From the NCBI GenBank assembly GCA_022600935.1, contig JAHZJL010000086.1:1-34509 (forward strand): a stretch of 34,509 nucleotides of DNA, written 5' to 3'. The first letter of the stretch is position 1. Every line of letters starts with the position of its first letter. Positions 1 through 8,988 of this stretch are shown in pieces. Origin of the DNA: Gammaproteobacteria bacterium. GTDB lineage: Bacteria > Pseudomonadota > Gammaproteobacteria > Methylococcales > DRLZ01. Made by a program: the position numbers and the translations under genes. Below the pieces are notes generated by a model, which saw nothing but the letters and a program-made list of their open reading frames with translations, made no database searches and was not told the origin of the DNA.

Positions 1-232
1 ACAGTAAACCGGGCTTAAATGGATTGAGAGTAGGAAAAGGTCTGACTCTGGCAATGAATCGTTGAAACAATAGCAAGCAAACAGCTGAAGCAAAGAAGCG
101 GTACCATGTCACCGTAAAAGCATCCATTTGGAGCAGCAACTTCTTCAATGCAATTGGCAATAAACCCCATAACAGCGCTGTACTCAGCGCAAGTATGAAG
201 CCCAGTTTCCAGTGCCCGGATGTTTGATGCAT
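1..232 (-). CDS. EamA/DMT-family transporter, N-terminal part (cut by window edge)
   Basis: This reading is too short for the ORF track. Reading leftward from an ATG at 232 gives 77 open codons that run off the window. The residues form a hydrophobic helix (FILALSTALLWGLLPIAL), a short polar turn (KKLLLQMD), then a second helix that begins TVTWYRFFASAVCLLLF. This is the usual start of EamA (drug/metabolite transporter superfamily) inner-membrane permeases, with the W-G motif in helix 1 and the 'TWYRF' motif entering helix 2. An in-frame stop lies just upstream (242-244), so this start is the only reasonable one. No strong ribosome-binding site is visible. It lies downstream of the kbp terminator and is probably transcribed separately. 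The substrate cannot be inferred. Confidence 0.7.
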   Translation of the reverse strand, partial: MHQTSGHWKLGFILALSTALLWGLLPIALKKLLLQMDAFTVTWYRFFASAVCLLLFQRFIARVRPFPTLNPFKPGLL

Positions 233-329
233 CAGTAGTTGTCAGAGTAAATTAACAGTTGATTAGCACAGAACAGGTTGATGGATACAGAAAGCAAGTC
301 ATCTGAAGATATCCGCTACCAATAATGAA

Positions 330-351
330 AAGGGGCGATAAATCGCCCCTT
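330..351 (-). terminator. Rho-independent terminator after the kbp-like gene
   Basis: A 10-bp inverted repeat with a GGGGCGA/TCGCCCC core and a 2-nt loop lies 26 nt beyond the stop of the BON-LysM gene. Read on the minus strand, the stem is followed by TTTTCATTATT. This closes the DUF937-kbp transcription unit before the EamA transporter gene. Confidence 0.8.
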
Positions 352-377
352 CGGTATGGTATGCTCTGTTTAATTAA

Positions 378-809
378 TCAGGCCAGCGGTATACGGATTT
401 TTTGTCCAACAAAAATCTTGTCTGGATCTTGAATGACTTCGCGATTTGCTTCAAATATTTTAGGATAATCCATGGCATTTCCATAGTACTGCTTGGCAAT
501 TTTTGACAGCGTATCCCCCGATTTAATCAGATAATATTCGACGTTCTCAGTTGGCGCCTCATCAACGGCTATTTCATTGAGTACTACATTGACACCTTTT
601 ACATTTCCGGCCATCAATACGGCTTTTTCCACAGCTTCATACGAGTCACTCTGGCCACTCAAGGTTACAGCGCCATCATTGTAGGCGACAGTTAAATCAT
701 TAATACCCGGGTTCTGTTCTTCAATGTAAGTCTGTATTTTTTCTGAAGCCTCATCATCTTTGTTAAACAGGTTATTCCCGATGTTTGATACAAAATCAAA
801 TAATCCCAT
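378..809 (-). CDS. kbp: BON-LysM protein, Kbp/YgaU-like
   Basis: The 143-residue protein matches the layout of E. coli Kbp (YgaU), a small cytoplasmic potassium-binding protein of 149 residues. It opens with MGLFDFVSNIG, as Kbp does. A BON domain covers roughly residues 22-82 and a LysM domain residues 92-141, including YYLIKSGDTLSKIA and PDKIFVGQKIRIP. There is no signal peptide, which fits the cytoplasmic role known for Kbp rather than a cell-wall role. The gene follows a DUF937 gene by 24 nt on the same strand, with no terminator between them, and is followed by a strong terminator. The potassium role is carried over from the family and is not visible in the sequence. Confidence 0.85.
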   Translation of the reverse strand: MGLFDFVSNIGNNLFNKDDEASEKIQTYIEEQNPGINDLTVAYNDGAVTLSGQSDSYEAVEKAVLMAGNVKGVNVVLNEIAVDEAPTENVEYYLIKSGDTLSKIAKQYYGNAMDYPKIFEANREVIQDPDKIFVGQKIRIPLA

Positions 810-833
810 TGTTATCTCCCTTGTATAAAATTC

Positions 834-1382
834 CTAAAAGAATCGTCGTGCAGCCATCGTAAACAAATCATCGACAATGCTTCCATCGTCATCAGCATCA
901 ATAAAATCCTTGACCATGCCTATCATTCCGCCTGACTGATTTGCCTGGGCTGTAGTAACACCTGTATTACCTTTTTTACTGAGCGCGCCCATAGCCAGGC
1001 TGGCGATAATCGGTAAAAGCATCTTTACAATACCCGAACTGCTTCCCGTTTTCGTTGCAACTCTTGATGCAACTTCGCGGCTTGTATCCTTGTTGCCAAA
1101 GATTTCACCAAGAATTGAATTTCCATCATCAATAACTTTTTTGTCATCTGTGAGAATATCCGGTTGCTCGATATAACGCTCAGGCTGTTTGTCTTTGAGA
1201 ATATCCAGGATACTGGACAGTCCATTTTCATCTGTCATTTTGGACTTCATACCTCTTGATACTGCAGGCACAGCCTGTTCAAGAATTTTTCCAATTTCAT
1301 TTTCAGATACGCCAGCTCGTTTAGCGAGTTGTCCGACGACCTGGCTATTTGAATCATTTAAAATCAAATCCAGTAAATTCAT
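834..1382 (-). CDS. DUF937 (YidB-like) protein
   Basis: This is a DUF937-family protein of 182 residues. I start it at the internal ATG at 1382, not at the ORF-track start, because MNLLDLILND is the typical family beginning and GGGAGA lies 5 nt upstream of it. Helical, glycine-rich segments such as AVPAVSRGMKSKM and IVKMLLPIIASLAMGALSKK fit the family, as does the acidic end with FIDADDDGSIVDDLF. No signal peptide is present. The molecular function of DUF937 is unknown. The gene forms a unit with the downstream kbp-like gene, and a second, larger DUF937 gene lies at 10031-11191. Confidence 0.8.
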   Translation of the reverse strand: MNLLDLILNDSNSQVVGQLAKRAGVSENEIGKILEQAVPAVSRGMKSKMTDENGLSSILDILKDKQPERYIEQPDILTDDKKVIDDGNSILGEIFGNKDTSREVASRVATKTGSSSGIVKMLLPIIASLAMGALSKKGNTGVTTAQANQSGGMIGMVKDFIDADDDGSIVDDLFTMAARRFF

Positions 1383-1749
1383 ACATTTCTCCCAATTGTT
1401 TCTCGTACGGTTCGCCATCATAATATGCTGATCATAGCATGTGGCAGTTTACGGTTTATAATATTAACCTTGGCTGAAACTGTTTAATTCATTATTTTGC
1501 TTCGAGTTCTAATCAATGTTTCACGTGAAACATTGATTAGAACTCGTAAGCTCTTGTCTATTTTTATATTTTTTATCATTGGCTCAGTCGTTTTTTATAT
1601 CAAAAAATTCTCTTCAGCGGTAGCTGGGTGTACACGAGGCCTCACAAAATAGTGTTAATACATTCATCATTGCTAAAACCTTGTATCACTATGATCTAAA
1701 TACAAATTGAACACTCAATGTTTATTATTTTTTAATTAACAAGGAACTT
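1383..1749. other. Divergent intergenic region with parS palindrome
   Basis: This 367-nt gap separates the leftward DUF937-kbp unit from rightward folA. It holds the 44-bp palindrome with a parS core (listed separately) and AT-rich sequence upstream of folA. AAGGA lies 5 nt before the folA ATG as its ribosome-binding site. I could not pick promoters for either gene with confidence. No coding sequence is supported here. Confidence 0.6.
1503..1546. promoter_or_regulatory. parS: parS site 1 at the centre of a 44-bp perfect palindrome
   Basis: The core TGTTTCACGTGAAACA (1517-1532) fits the chromosomal parS consensus TGTTNCACGTGAAACA bound by ParB. The dyad does not stop at the 16-bp core: every base pairs symmetrically outward to 1503 and 1546, giving 22 bp per arm with no loop. 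The parA and parB genes that would use it are at 13481-15205. Both flanking genes point away from it, so it does not look like a transcription terminator. Confidence 0.93.
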
Positions 1750-2277
1750 ATGAGCCAGATATCAATTATTGTTGCAATGTCTGAAAACATGGTAATTGGC
1801 CTTAACAATCAATTACCATGGCATTTCTCAGTCGATTTGAAACGCTTCAAATCCATCACCATGAACAAGCCAATTGTGATGGGAAGGAATACCTGGCATT
1901 CACTGGGACGACCATTACCTGGCAGGACCAATATCGTCATCAGCAGAAACCCGGATTTTTCAGAACCAGGTTGCCTTGCTTACACATCATTGAAAAACGC
2001 TATTGAAGCCCACCGTGACAGCTCTGAAATTATGATTATCGGTGGCAGTGAAATCTATCGACATGCATTACCTGTGGCAAACAGGATGTATATGACGCTG
2101 ATACACAAAACCTATGAAGGAGACACATATTTCCCAGAATATAATGTCATTGAATGGCAGGTTGAAAACGAAGAAAGTATCCCGGCAACTGAAACAACGC
2201 CGGCTATTTCATTTATTGATTTGGTTAACAACTCGTCTGCATCAGGTGCTGTTCAGGCTCAGGAACAAGACACTTGA
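1750..2277 (+). CDS. folA: Dihydrofolate reductase
   Basis: Dihydrofolate reductase reduces dihydrofolate to tetrahydrofolate with NADPH, regenerating the cofactor used by ThyA at the far end of this window. The 175-residue protein begins ISIIVAMSENMVIGLNNQLPWH, the family's substrate and NADPH entrance. The acidic catalytic residue is Asp28 in VDLKRFK, and the NADPH-binding signature PIVMGRNTWHSLGRPLPGR follows. IMIIGGSEIYRHAL and TYFPEY are also typical. A short polar C-terminal tail (SSASGAVQAQEQDT) extends past the conserved fold. AAGGA lies 5 nt before the ATG. The last 19 nt overlap the end of apaH, which is convergent. Confidence 0.96.
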   Translation: MSQISIIVAMSENMVIGLNNQLPWHFSVDLKRFKSITMNKPIVMGRNTWHSLGRPLPGRTNIVISRNPDFSEPGCLAYTSLKNAIEAHRDSSEIMIIGGSEIYRHALPVANRMYMTLIHKTYEGDTYFPEYNVIEWQVENEESIPATETTPAISFIDLVNNSSASGAVQAQEQDT

Positions 2278-3062
2278 AATACCTGGTTATTGTTATCCAG
2301 TTGAACAGCAGTCAATGCGCCTCCCCAGACACATCCCGTATCCACGGCTATGGAATTTTGGTTTATACGCAAACCCAGTGTAGACCAATGACCGAAAACA
2401 ATAGTTGAGAAGTCAGTATTACGGCTTTGGAACTCAAACCAGGGTATGATTGGCTGATCAGTCTCACAAGGTGCTCTTTTCTCTTTCATTTGTAAAACGC
2501 CTTGAGACGTGCAATAACGAATTCTGGTAAATGTATTGGTGATTAATCGTAGACGATTCCAGCCAGTAAGATGTTCACTCCATAGTGACGGCTCATTGCC
2601 ATACATATGCGTCAGGAATTCAGATATCCGGTCACTTTGAAGTACACGCTCTACCTCGGACGCATAGCGGACAGCATCGTCAATACTCCATTGCGGCGCA
2701 ACCCCGGCGTGAACAAGACAATAAGGCGATTCCACATGAAACAACGGCCTGTGTCGAAGCCAATCAATCAGTTCAGCACAGTCATATGCGTCAAGAATGT
2801 CCTGTAGAGTATCGCCGGTTTTAACTTTTGCAACACCATAAGCAGCTGCAATTAAATGCAGGTCATGATTACCCAGAACGCTGACTGAACAATCATCCAG
2901 CTCCCGAATTAAACGTAAGCTGCCCAGCGAATCCGGCCCCCGGTTAACAAGATCTCCGACAAACCATAGTCGATCAATTGATGGATCAAATTTGATCGTA
3001 TCAAGCAACCGTCTCAAACACGTTGTACAACCTTGCACATCGCCAATTGCATATAGTCCCAT
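2259..3062 (-). CDS. apaH: Diadenosine tetraphosphatase, symmetrical
   Basis: ApaH hydrolyses Ap4A to two ADP and also removes Np4 caps from RNA in enterobacteria. The 267-residue length is usual. Metallophosphatase motifs are in order: AIGDVQGC (residues 6-13), FVGDLVNRGPDSL and VLGNHDLHLIA, then CLVHAGVAPQW and IVFGHWSTLG. These supply the metal-binding Asp, His and Asn residues. It follows apaG by 18 nt, the standard apaG-apaH order. Its 3' end overlaps convergent folA by 19 nt. The rsmA gene that often precedes apaG in this group is absent from the window. Confidence 0.96.
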   Translation of the reverse strand: MGLYAIGDVQGCTTCLRRLLDTIKFDPSIDRLWFVGDLVNRGPDSLGSLRLIRELDDCSVSVLGNHDLHLIAAAYGVAKVKTGDTLQDILDAYDCAELIDWLRHRPLFHVESPYCLVHAGVAPQWSIDDAVRYASEVERVLQSDRISEFLTHMYGNEPSLWSEHLTGWNRLRLITNTFTRIRYCTSQGVLQMKEKRAPCETDQPIIPWFEFQSRNTDFSTIVFGHWSTLGLRINQNSIAVDTGCVWGGALTAVQLDNNNQVFQVSCS

Positions 3063-3080
3063 AAAGTATCAATCAAACCA

Positions 3081-3458
3081 TTAATGCAGAGTTCTGGGGA
3101 TAGAGAGAGTGAATTTCGGGACTTGAGTATAAAAGTATTCCTGGGCATCGGATATCCAGCGATATTTCCCTTGCATGATACCAACAGGAGTCTGTATCAC
3201 TGCCGTGCTGGAGTAAGTAAAAACGCTTCCAGGCTCGAGATGAGGTTGCTCACCAACCACTCCTTCTCCGCTGACAGTCAATTCGCGTCCGTTAGCATCG
3301 TTGATGACCCAATGACGATCAAGCAATTTTGCAGAGCAGGGGCCGGTATTTTCGATTGAGACCTGGTATGCGAAAACATAATGCTCCTTTTCAGGGCGAG
3401 ATTCGTCATCCAGGTATGTCGTTTCCACAGAAATATTGATGATGGGATATGTTTTCAT
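3081..3458 (-). CDS. apaG: ApaG domain protein
   Basis: ApaG is a small beta-sandwich protein (DUF525) of about 125 residues, which is the length here. Characteristic stretches are FAYQVSIENTGP, LLDRHWVINDANG and GVVGEQPHLEPGSVFTYSS, followed by GIMQGKYRW. Its biochemical role is not firmly established; it is conserved next to apaH and affects stress and cobalt or magnesium phenotypes in enterobacteria. It heads the apaG-apaH pair. Upstream lies a 453-nt gap with the second parS site instead of the frequently adjacent rsmA. Confidence 0.94.
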   Translation of the reverse strand: MKTYPIINISVETTYLDDESRPEKEHYVFAYQVSIENTGPCSAKLLDRHWVINDANGRELTVSGEGVVGEQPHLEPGSVFTYSSTAVIQTPVGIMQGKYRWISDAQEYFYTQVPKFTLSIPRTLH

Positions 3459-3911
3459 TATTGATTATGTTTAATTTGCTTTAAAAATAGTGAAATGTTG
3501 TCAACACATTCATGGTCATGTGTCTGTAATTGGTTCAATCTTTGTAAAGTCTTGCAGTTAGTTGAGTTTGTTGTCAAGAATTAGAGAACAAGAACGCACC
3601 AGATGTGGAATCCTATGATGTGATTAACACCACATTCATTGAATCAAAACCCTACTGTAGACTGTATTGATTGACATAAGAATGAAAATGCAAAAACAAT
3701 CACTTACAAGATATGTTTCACGTGAAACATAAAATATGTGTTGTGTTGTTTTTATTGATGTAAAACAGGTGAAGAGCGTTAAAAACCGATCAAACAGGAT
3801 AGTCTTGCCAACCTGATGCTATGAACAGCCTGTTTTGCAGAAAAGAAGCTGATGACTGATAAACCGACAAGAGACTAAACCAAAGCCTGTTGGAGTTGTT
3901 GTCAATCTGTA
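3459..3911. other. Intergenic region with second parS site
   Basis: No coding sequence is supported in this 453-nt gap between apaG and the SDR gene, both on the minus strand. It contains parS site 2. A weak inverted repeat, AAACAGG ... CCTGTTT (about 3792-3836), with a long and partly paired interior could be a poor terminator for the SDR operon. It lacks a compact stem, so I do not list it separately. Confidence 0.55.
3712..3731. promoter_or_regulatory. parS: parS site 2
   Basis: The core TGTTTCACGTGAAACA (3714-3729) is identical to the core of site 1. Here the dyad extends only 2 bp further on each side, a 20-bp palindrome in total. It lies in a non-coding gap upstream of apaG, about 2.2 kb from site 1. 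Two identical cores in intergenic DNA near parAB make ParB loading sites the obvious reading. Confidence 0.92.
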
Positions 3912-4748
3912 TTAAATCCTGATTAGCACACGGTCCAGCAAGGCATCAGGAAGAATTCGCTTGAGTCCTCCCAGCAAAAAAGTTGGAAATGTCACGTAAT
4001 AGCGGGCTTTTGGCCTGGGAGATTCCAGTGCTTTGATAACCTTGCTGGTGACTGCTTCAGGGCCAAGAGTAAAAGGCACAACCGGACCTTCCGATTCAAG
4101 TTTACGAGACAGTGCTTGATAGACATCGGAATGGGCGCTCTGACTGATATTGATATTGTTCTTGAACAATTGATATGCATTATCCCTGAATTTAGTCAAA
4201 ATTGGTCCCGGCTCTACCAGTATCGGGAATATCTGAGTGTCTTTTAATTCTAGCCGCAATGTATCGACCAGACCCTCAAGCGCAAATTTACTGGCATTGT
4301 ATGCCCCTCGATATTTAAGAGCGACAAAACCCAGCACAGAACTGTTATAGATAATCCGCCCATGTCCTTGCTGACGCATCACAGGAATAATCAAATTGGT
4401 CAGTTCATGTGTTCCAAAAAAATTCGTTTCGAATTGCTCGCGCAGCACATCCCGCGTTAAATCCTCGACAGCGCCAGGCTGACCAAACGCGCCATTGTTG
4501 AACAACGCATCGAGTTTTCCACCAGTCATTTCAAAAACAGCGTTGACCGCTTGTTGAATGCTATCACTATCAGCCAGATCCAGTTGCACTGCTTCAAATC
4601 CATCTGCTCGTAATCGATCAACATCCTGAGCTTTTCTGGCTGATGCAATGACACGGTAACCTTTGTCTTTTAACCGGGTTGCGGTATCCAGGCCAATCCC
4701 GCTGGAACAACCGGTAATCAATATAGTTTTTGATTTTGGTGAAGTCAT
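3912..4748 (-). CDS. Short-chain dehydrogenase/reductase (SDR family)
   Basis: This is a classical SDR oxidoreductase of 278 residues. I use the internal ATG at 4748 because the family N-terminus (KTILITGCSSGIG) follows directly; the longer ORF would overlap dcd heavily. Nucleotide-binding TGCSSGIG is at residues 12-19. An NNGAFG variant of the NNAG motif is near residue 84. The catalytic set is a serine in YNSSV (136/137), Tyr150 and Lys154 in YNASK. Arginine-rich ASARK after strand 2 suggests NADP(H). The substrate is unknown; overall it resembles the YbbO-type or 17-beta-hydroxysteroid-dehydrogenase-like group. It sits 10 nt after dcd, at the end of the mrp-dcd-SDR unit. Confidence 0.88.
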   Translation of the reverse strand: MTSPKSKTILITGCSSGIGLDTATRLKDKGYRVIASARKAQDVDRLRADGFEAVQLDLADSDSIQQAVNAVFEMTGGKLDALFNNGAFGQPGAVEDLTRDVLREQFETNFFGTHELTNLIIPVMRQQGHGRIIYNSSVLGFVALKYRGAYNASKFALEGLVDTLRLELKDTQIFPILVEPGPILTKFRDNAYQLFKNNINISQSAHSDVYQALSRKLESEGPVVPFTLGPEAVTSKVIKALESPRPKARYYVTFPTFLLGGLKRILPDALLDRVLIRI

Positions 4749-4758
4749 TTTTTTTGCC

Positions 4759-5325
4759 TTATGCTTTGGGCAGTGTGACACCACGTTGTCCCTGGTATTT
4801 TCCACCGCGATCTTTATATGACATTTCGCAGATTTCGTCAGCACCGATAAACAACATTTGAGCGACACCTTCATTGGCATAAATCCGAGCCGGCAGGGGA
4901 GTCGTGTTGGAGAATTCAAGAGTCACATGACCTTCCCATTCTGGCTCCAGAGGTGTGACATTGACGATGATTCCACAGCGCGCGTAAGTCGATTTGCCCA
5001 GACAAATCGTCAACACATCTCTGGGTATACGGAAATATTCGACCGTGCGAGCCAGAGCAAAGGAATTGGGAGGAATAATGCAAACATCGGATTTGATGTC
5101 CACAAAGCTTTGGGAATCAAAATCCTTGGGATCAACAACAGCCGAATTAATGTTTGTAAATATCTTGAATTCATCGGAACAGCGAACATCATAACCATAG
5201 CTTGATGTTCCATATGAAATGACACGTTGTGAATCCTGTGATCTGACTTGATTGGCTTCAAACGGTACGATCATGTCATGCTGCTGAGCCATGTTGCGAA
5301 TCCAGCGATCTGATTTAACCCCCAT
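4759..5325 (-). CDS. dcd: dCTP deaminase
   Basis: Dcd deaminates dCTP to dUTP, which dUTPase converts to dUMP, the ThyA substrate. The 188-residue protein has the family start (GVKSDRWI) and SYGYDVR. The active-site segment GKSTYARCG provides Ser112 and Arg116, and VTLEFSN provides the catalytic glutamate, Glu137. [14 protein letters not shown] closes the trimer's nucleotide-binding tail. It lies 46 nt downstream of mrp. There is no dUTPase gene in the window, so the product probably depends on one elsewhere. The sequence matches the monofunctional proteobacterial form; a bifunctional form cannot be fully excluded by reading. Confidence 0.94.
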   Translation of the reverse strand: MGVKSDRWIRNMAQQHDMIVPFEANQVRSQDSQRVISYGTSSYGYDVRCSDEFKIFTNINSAVVDPKDFDSQSFVDIKSDVCIIPPNSFALARTVEYFRIPRDVLTICLGKSTYARCGIIVNVTPLEPEWEGHVTLEFSNTTPLPARIYANEGVAQMLFIGADEICEMSYKDRGGKYQGQRGVTLPKA

Positions 5326-5371
5326 AGTTGTATCCTGATTAAAAGTAGTATTGGTTTAAAGTCGATTTGTA

Positions 5372-6466
5372 TTATTTGTTTTCAACCACGATTTTCGGGA
5401 ATTTTCCACGATAATCTTTCGGTCTCAAAGACAACTCGGCAGCCACACGTCCAGCCAATTCACGGTAGGATTGAGCGACATGGCTATCGGGATCGGCGAT
5501 GACTGTTGGATGCCCCTGGTCAGCATGTTTTCGTATGTTAATATCCAGGGGTAATTGGCCAAGTAACGTCGTGTTGTATTTTGCAGCCATGATCTGACCA
5601 CCCCCTTCACCGAAAATTGCCTCCTTATGACCGCATTGGCTGCAAACATGGACACTCATGTTTTCTATAATTCCAAGTACCGGAACATTGACTTTTTCGA
5701 ACATTCTCAGTCCTTTTTTTGCATCCAGCAAAGCAATATCCTGGGGCGTAGTAACAATTACCGCAGCACTGACCGGAATATTCTGGCACAAGGTCAACTG
5801 GATATCGCCGGTACCAGGAGGCAGATCGATGATCAGATAATCAAGATCATCCCATAACGTTTCGTTATACAACTGTTGCAGGGCAGAAGTGACCATTGGA
5901 CCTCTCCAGATCATCGGTGTATCTTCTTCGACAAGAAACCCGATCGACATGGACTGTACGTTATAAGCCAATTTGGGTTCCATATGCTTGTTATCAGGAC
6001 TTTGCGGGGGACCTGACAAACCCAACATGCGTGGCTGGCTAGGGCCATAGATATCGGCATCCAGCATGCCAACACGAGCGCCACTGTCAGCAAGTGCAAG
6101 TGCCAGATTGACAGCAGTTGTGGATTTTCCAACACCACCCTTGCCGGAAGCAACCGCAATCACATTCTTGATATTGTCTTTCGGTTTTAAATCTTTCTGG
6201 ACTTCATGTGCAAGGATTTTTGTGCTGACATTGACAGTAACCTGATAGTCCGGATTAATTGACTCAACAGCTTGTCTGACTTGAGTGATCAATGCCTGGA
6301 TATTTTTTTCACATGGATAGCCTAAACAGATATCGATTGTAACCGTCGATTTGTCTTCTTCAATATCAATTGATTTAACGCAATTGGTTGATATTAAGTC
6401 TTTTTTTAGAAATGGCGCATTAATTTCAGTGAGTTTGGATTGAATACGTTGCTGATTAGGATTCAT
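5372..6466 (-). CDS. mrp: Iron-sulfur cluster carrier protein Mrp/ApbC
   Basis: Mrp/ApbC is a P-loop ATPase that carries and transfers [4Fe-4S] clusters to target proteins in the cytoplasm. An N-terminal MIP18-like domain (about residues 5-90) precedes the deviant Walker A GKGGVGKST at 108-116. DADIYGPSQPRMLG (switch region) and DYLIIDLPPGTGD (Walker B) follow. The cluster-binding pair is in VCSQCGHKE. The 364-residue length is usual. Divergent pairing with metG is common in Gammaproteobacteria. No good Shine-Dalgarno sequence precedes the ATG, but the start fits the family. Confidence 0.95.
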   Translation of the reverse strand: MNPNQQRIQSKLTEINAPFLKKDLISTNCVKSIDIEEDKSTVTIDICLGYPCEKNIQALITQVRQAVESINPDYQVTVNVSTKILAHEVQKDLKPKDNIKNVIAVASGKGGVGKSTTAVNLALALADSGARVGMLDADIYGPSQPRMLGLSGPPQSPDNKHMEPKLAYNVQSMSIGFLVEEDTPMIWRGPMVTSALQQLYNETLWDDLDYLIIDLPPGTGDIQLTLCQNIPVSAAVIVTTPQDIALLDAKKGLRMFEKVNVPVLGIIENMSVHVCSQCGHKEAIFGEGGGQIMAAKYNTTLLGQLPLDINIRKHADQGHPTVIADPDSHVAQSYRELAGRVAAELSLRPKDYRGKFPKIVVENK

Positions 6467-6918
6467 ATATTTAGGGAAGATCTTTATCGATTTTTTAATG
6501 ACTTAATTGATTGTAAACGCAATGACAGTTATCCTATTGGGTTATCTACTTTATTTGACAGCGTCATATTATGTCAGGTAAAGCTGAACCAGGGGAACGA
6601 TGAATAACCTTCACTCGCTTGTTTTCACTAGTGATCATGAATGCTGAATTAATGGTTACATGATTGTTGATTGATGTAAATCTAAATAAGCAAGTCGAGC
6701 AAATTATACCCAGTTAAATTGATTGATTCTGTCAGCTGAAATCCAGACATCTACTGATTCCAAACCACGGCTGCAATCAATTTCAATCAACTGCCCAATT
6801 TGCTCCTCACAATCACTGCAGTCAAACCTTAATGAAGCATCGAAACACTCGTCATTACCCGACCATCCCGGCGTGCCTTTTCAGCCGGATATTCAGTCAA
6901 TAATAAAAGAATTAAATT
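6467..6918. other. Divergent mrp/metG intergenic region
   Basis: This 452-nt gap must hold the promoters for leftward mrp and rightward metG. I saw an inverted repeat, TGACA ... TGTCA, around 6556-6575 and the short palindrome TCACTAGTGA near 6627, but no promoter I would defend. An ORF-track frame here (6723-6995) runs into metG out of frame and has no features of a real protein, so I leave it out. Confidence 0.5.
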
Positions 6919-8988
6919 ATGTCATCACGAAATATACTTGTAACCAGCGCACTACCTTATGCAAACGGCCCAATCCATTTAGGACATCTTGTTGAATACA
7001 TCCAGACTGATATCTGGGTACGGTTTCAGAAACAATGCGGCAACATTTGCCATTATGTTTGCGCCGATGATGCGCATGGCACGGCGATTATGCTCAAGGC
7101 ACAACAAGAGCAGATAGACCCGGAACAGTTGATTGAACAGATAGCCAAAGACCATCAAACGGATTTCAGTGATTTCAGCGTTGCATTTGATCATTATCAC
7201 AGCACCCACTCCCCTGAAAACCGCGAATTATCAGAACAGATTTACCGAGTCCTGCGCGAGAAGGATTTGATTTCAACCCGGACCATCAGTCAGCTCTTTG
7301 ACCCGGAAAAAAACATGTTTCTGCCTGACCGGTTCATTAAAGGGGAATGTCCGCAATGTGGAGCGGCTGACCAGCATGGTGATAACTGCGAAGTGTGCGG
7401 AGCGACTTATGCACCGTCAGATCTAAAAAATCCGATTTCAGCTGTATCCGGTGCTACGCCGGTTGAAAAAAGCTCTTTGCACTATTTTTTCAAGTTGCCT
7501 GAATTTACCAGCATGTTGAAGGAATGGGCACATGCCGGACACCTGCAACCCGAAATGGCCAATAAAATTGATGAATGGCTGACCAACGGACTGGAAGAAT
7601 GGGACATCTCCAGAGATGCACCTTACTTCGGTTTTGAAATTCCTGATGCACCGGGTAAATATTTTTATGTGTGGCTGGATGCGCCAATCGGATATATGGC
7701 CAGTTTCCGTGCATTATGTGAAAAACAGGATTTGAATTTTGACGATTACTGGAAGCCAGGGCAGGATACCGAGCTTTATCATTTTATCGGCAAAGACATC
7801 ATCAACTTTCACGCCTTGTTCTGGCCTTCGATGCTGGAGGGCGCTGGATACAAAACTCCAAACGGTGTGTTCGCGCATGGTTTTCTGACTGTTGATGGTC
7901 AAAAAATGTCCAAATCAAGAGGTACTTTTATCACAGCGCGTAAATTCCTCGACCACTTGCAACCGGAACACCTGCGTTATTATTTCGCAGCCAGGCTGAG
8001 TAATGGTGTCGATGACATCGACTTGAGTTTCGACGATTTCACCCAACGTATCAATTCCGACCTGGTTGGTAAAGTTGTCAATATCGCCAGCCGCTGCAGT
8101 GGCTTTATTAAAAAACGTGGCGATAACACTTTATCAGAACAATGCTGTGAACCCGATCTGTTCCAGACTTTCGTGAATGCCCAGTTTGAGATAGCCGGTG
8201 CGTATGAATCCAGAGAATACTCAAAAGCCATGCGAAAGATTATGGAACTGGCTGATCTGGCCAACCAGTATATCGATGAGAAAAAACCCTGGGTTATCGC
8301 CAAAGACCAGGACAGAAACCAGGAATTAATCGAAATCTGCAGTATGGGAATTAATTTATTTAGATTGTTAATGGCTTATTTACGCCCGGTACTCCCCAAA
8401 ACAGCAGTGGCAACTGAAGCCTTTCTCAATATCGACCCGCAATCCTGGCCCACAGATGCAGAACCTTTACTCAATCACGCCATCAATAACTTCAATCCAT
8501 TAATGACACGCGTTAACAAGGATGACATTGATGCGATGCTTGGGATTGAAAAAGAATCGACGGACACTGATCAAAAACCTGCAGATGAAATAAATGTACC
8601 AGCTGCCCCCAGGTCTTCCAAAAATATTGACGACCAGGACGATGCTGAAACGATTGCAGAACAGATTGATTTTAAGGACTTTACCAAAGTTGACCTGAGA
8701 GTCGTCAAGATTACCAAAGCAGAAGATGTAAAAGGCACCAAAAAACTGCTCAAACTAACACTCGACCTTGGAGGAAACGAAACCAGACAGGTGTTTGCAG
8801 GTATCAAGTCTGCTTATAACCCGGAGGATCTGGAAGGCAGCCTCACTGTTATGGTGGCAAACCTGAAACCAAGAAAAATGCGCTTTGGTGTCTCAGAAGG
8901 CATGGTTCTGGCTGCAGGACCTGGTGGATCAGATATCTTTCTACTCGAACCGGATGAAGGCGCTGAACCAGGAATGCGTATTAAATAA
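6919..8988 (+). CDS. metG: Methionyl-tRNA synthetase
   Basis: MetG charges tRNA-Met. The 689-residue protein is the long, dimeric proteobacterial form. The HIGH motif is HLGH at residues 20-23 in [10 protein letters not shown], and KMSKS is at 329-333 ([11 protein letters not shown]). The zinc knuckle is complete: C144-PQ-C147 and C157-EV-C160. [10 protein letters not shown] is the conserved core, and the helical anticodon-binding part follows to about 540. After a charged linker, a C-terminal EMAPII-like tRNA-binding domain (about 585-689) contains [11 protein letters not shown] and [11 protein letters not shown]. The start is set by the [16 protein letters not shown] beginning; the ribosome-binding site is weak. 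Confidence 0.97.
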   Translation: MSSRNILVTSALPYANGPIHLGHLVEYIQTDIWVRFQKQCGNICHYVCADDAHGTAIMLKAQQEQIDPEQLIEQIAKDHQTDFSDFSVAFDHYHSTHSPENRELSEQIYRVLREKDLISTRTISQLFDPEKNMFLPDRFIKGECPQCGAADQHGDNCEVCGATYAPSDLKNPISAVSGATPVEKSSLHYFFKLPEFTSMLKEWAHAGHLQPEMANKIDEWLTNGLEEWDISRDAPYFGFEIPDAPGKYFYVWLDAPIGYMASFRALCEKQDLNFDDYWKPGQDTELYHFIGKDIINFHALFWPSMLEGAGYKTPNGVFAHGFLTVDGQKMSKSRGTFITARKFLDHLQPEHLRYYFAARLSNGVDDIDLSFDDFTQRINSDLVGKVVNIASRCSGFIKKRGDNTLSEQCCEPDLFQTFVNAQFEIAGAYESREYSKAMRKIMELADLANQYIDEKKPWVIAKDQDRNQELIEICSMGINLFRLLMAYLRPVLPKTAVATEAFLNIDPQSWPTDAEPLLNHAINNFNPLMTRVNKDDIDAMLGIEKESTDTDQKPADEINVPAAPRSSKNIDDQDDAETIAEQIDFKDFTKVDLRVVKITKAEDVKGTKKLLKLTLDLGGNETRQVFAGIKSAYNPEDLEGSLTVMVANLKPRKMRFGVSEGMVLAAGPGGSDIFLLEPDEGAEPGMRIK

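Noticed and set aside
1189-1431. Plus-strand ORF opposite the DUF937 gene
   Set aside because: It is a shadow of the real minus-strand gene, with no ribosome-binding site and no family resemblance.
2728-2743. parS-like 16-mer GATTCCACATGAAACA inside apaH
   Set aside because: It has three mismatches, including a CACATG centre instead of CACGTG, and lies in coding sequence. I treat it as chance similarity between two true parS sites.
3792-3836. AAACAGG ... CCTGTTT repeat as terminator of the SDR operon
   Set aside because: The loop is about 31 nt and the interior pairing is weak; recorded only in the gap entry.
6723-6995. ORF upstream of and overlapping metG
   Set aside because: It is out of frame with metG, has no ribosome-binding site, and the sequence is not protein-like.
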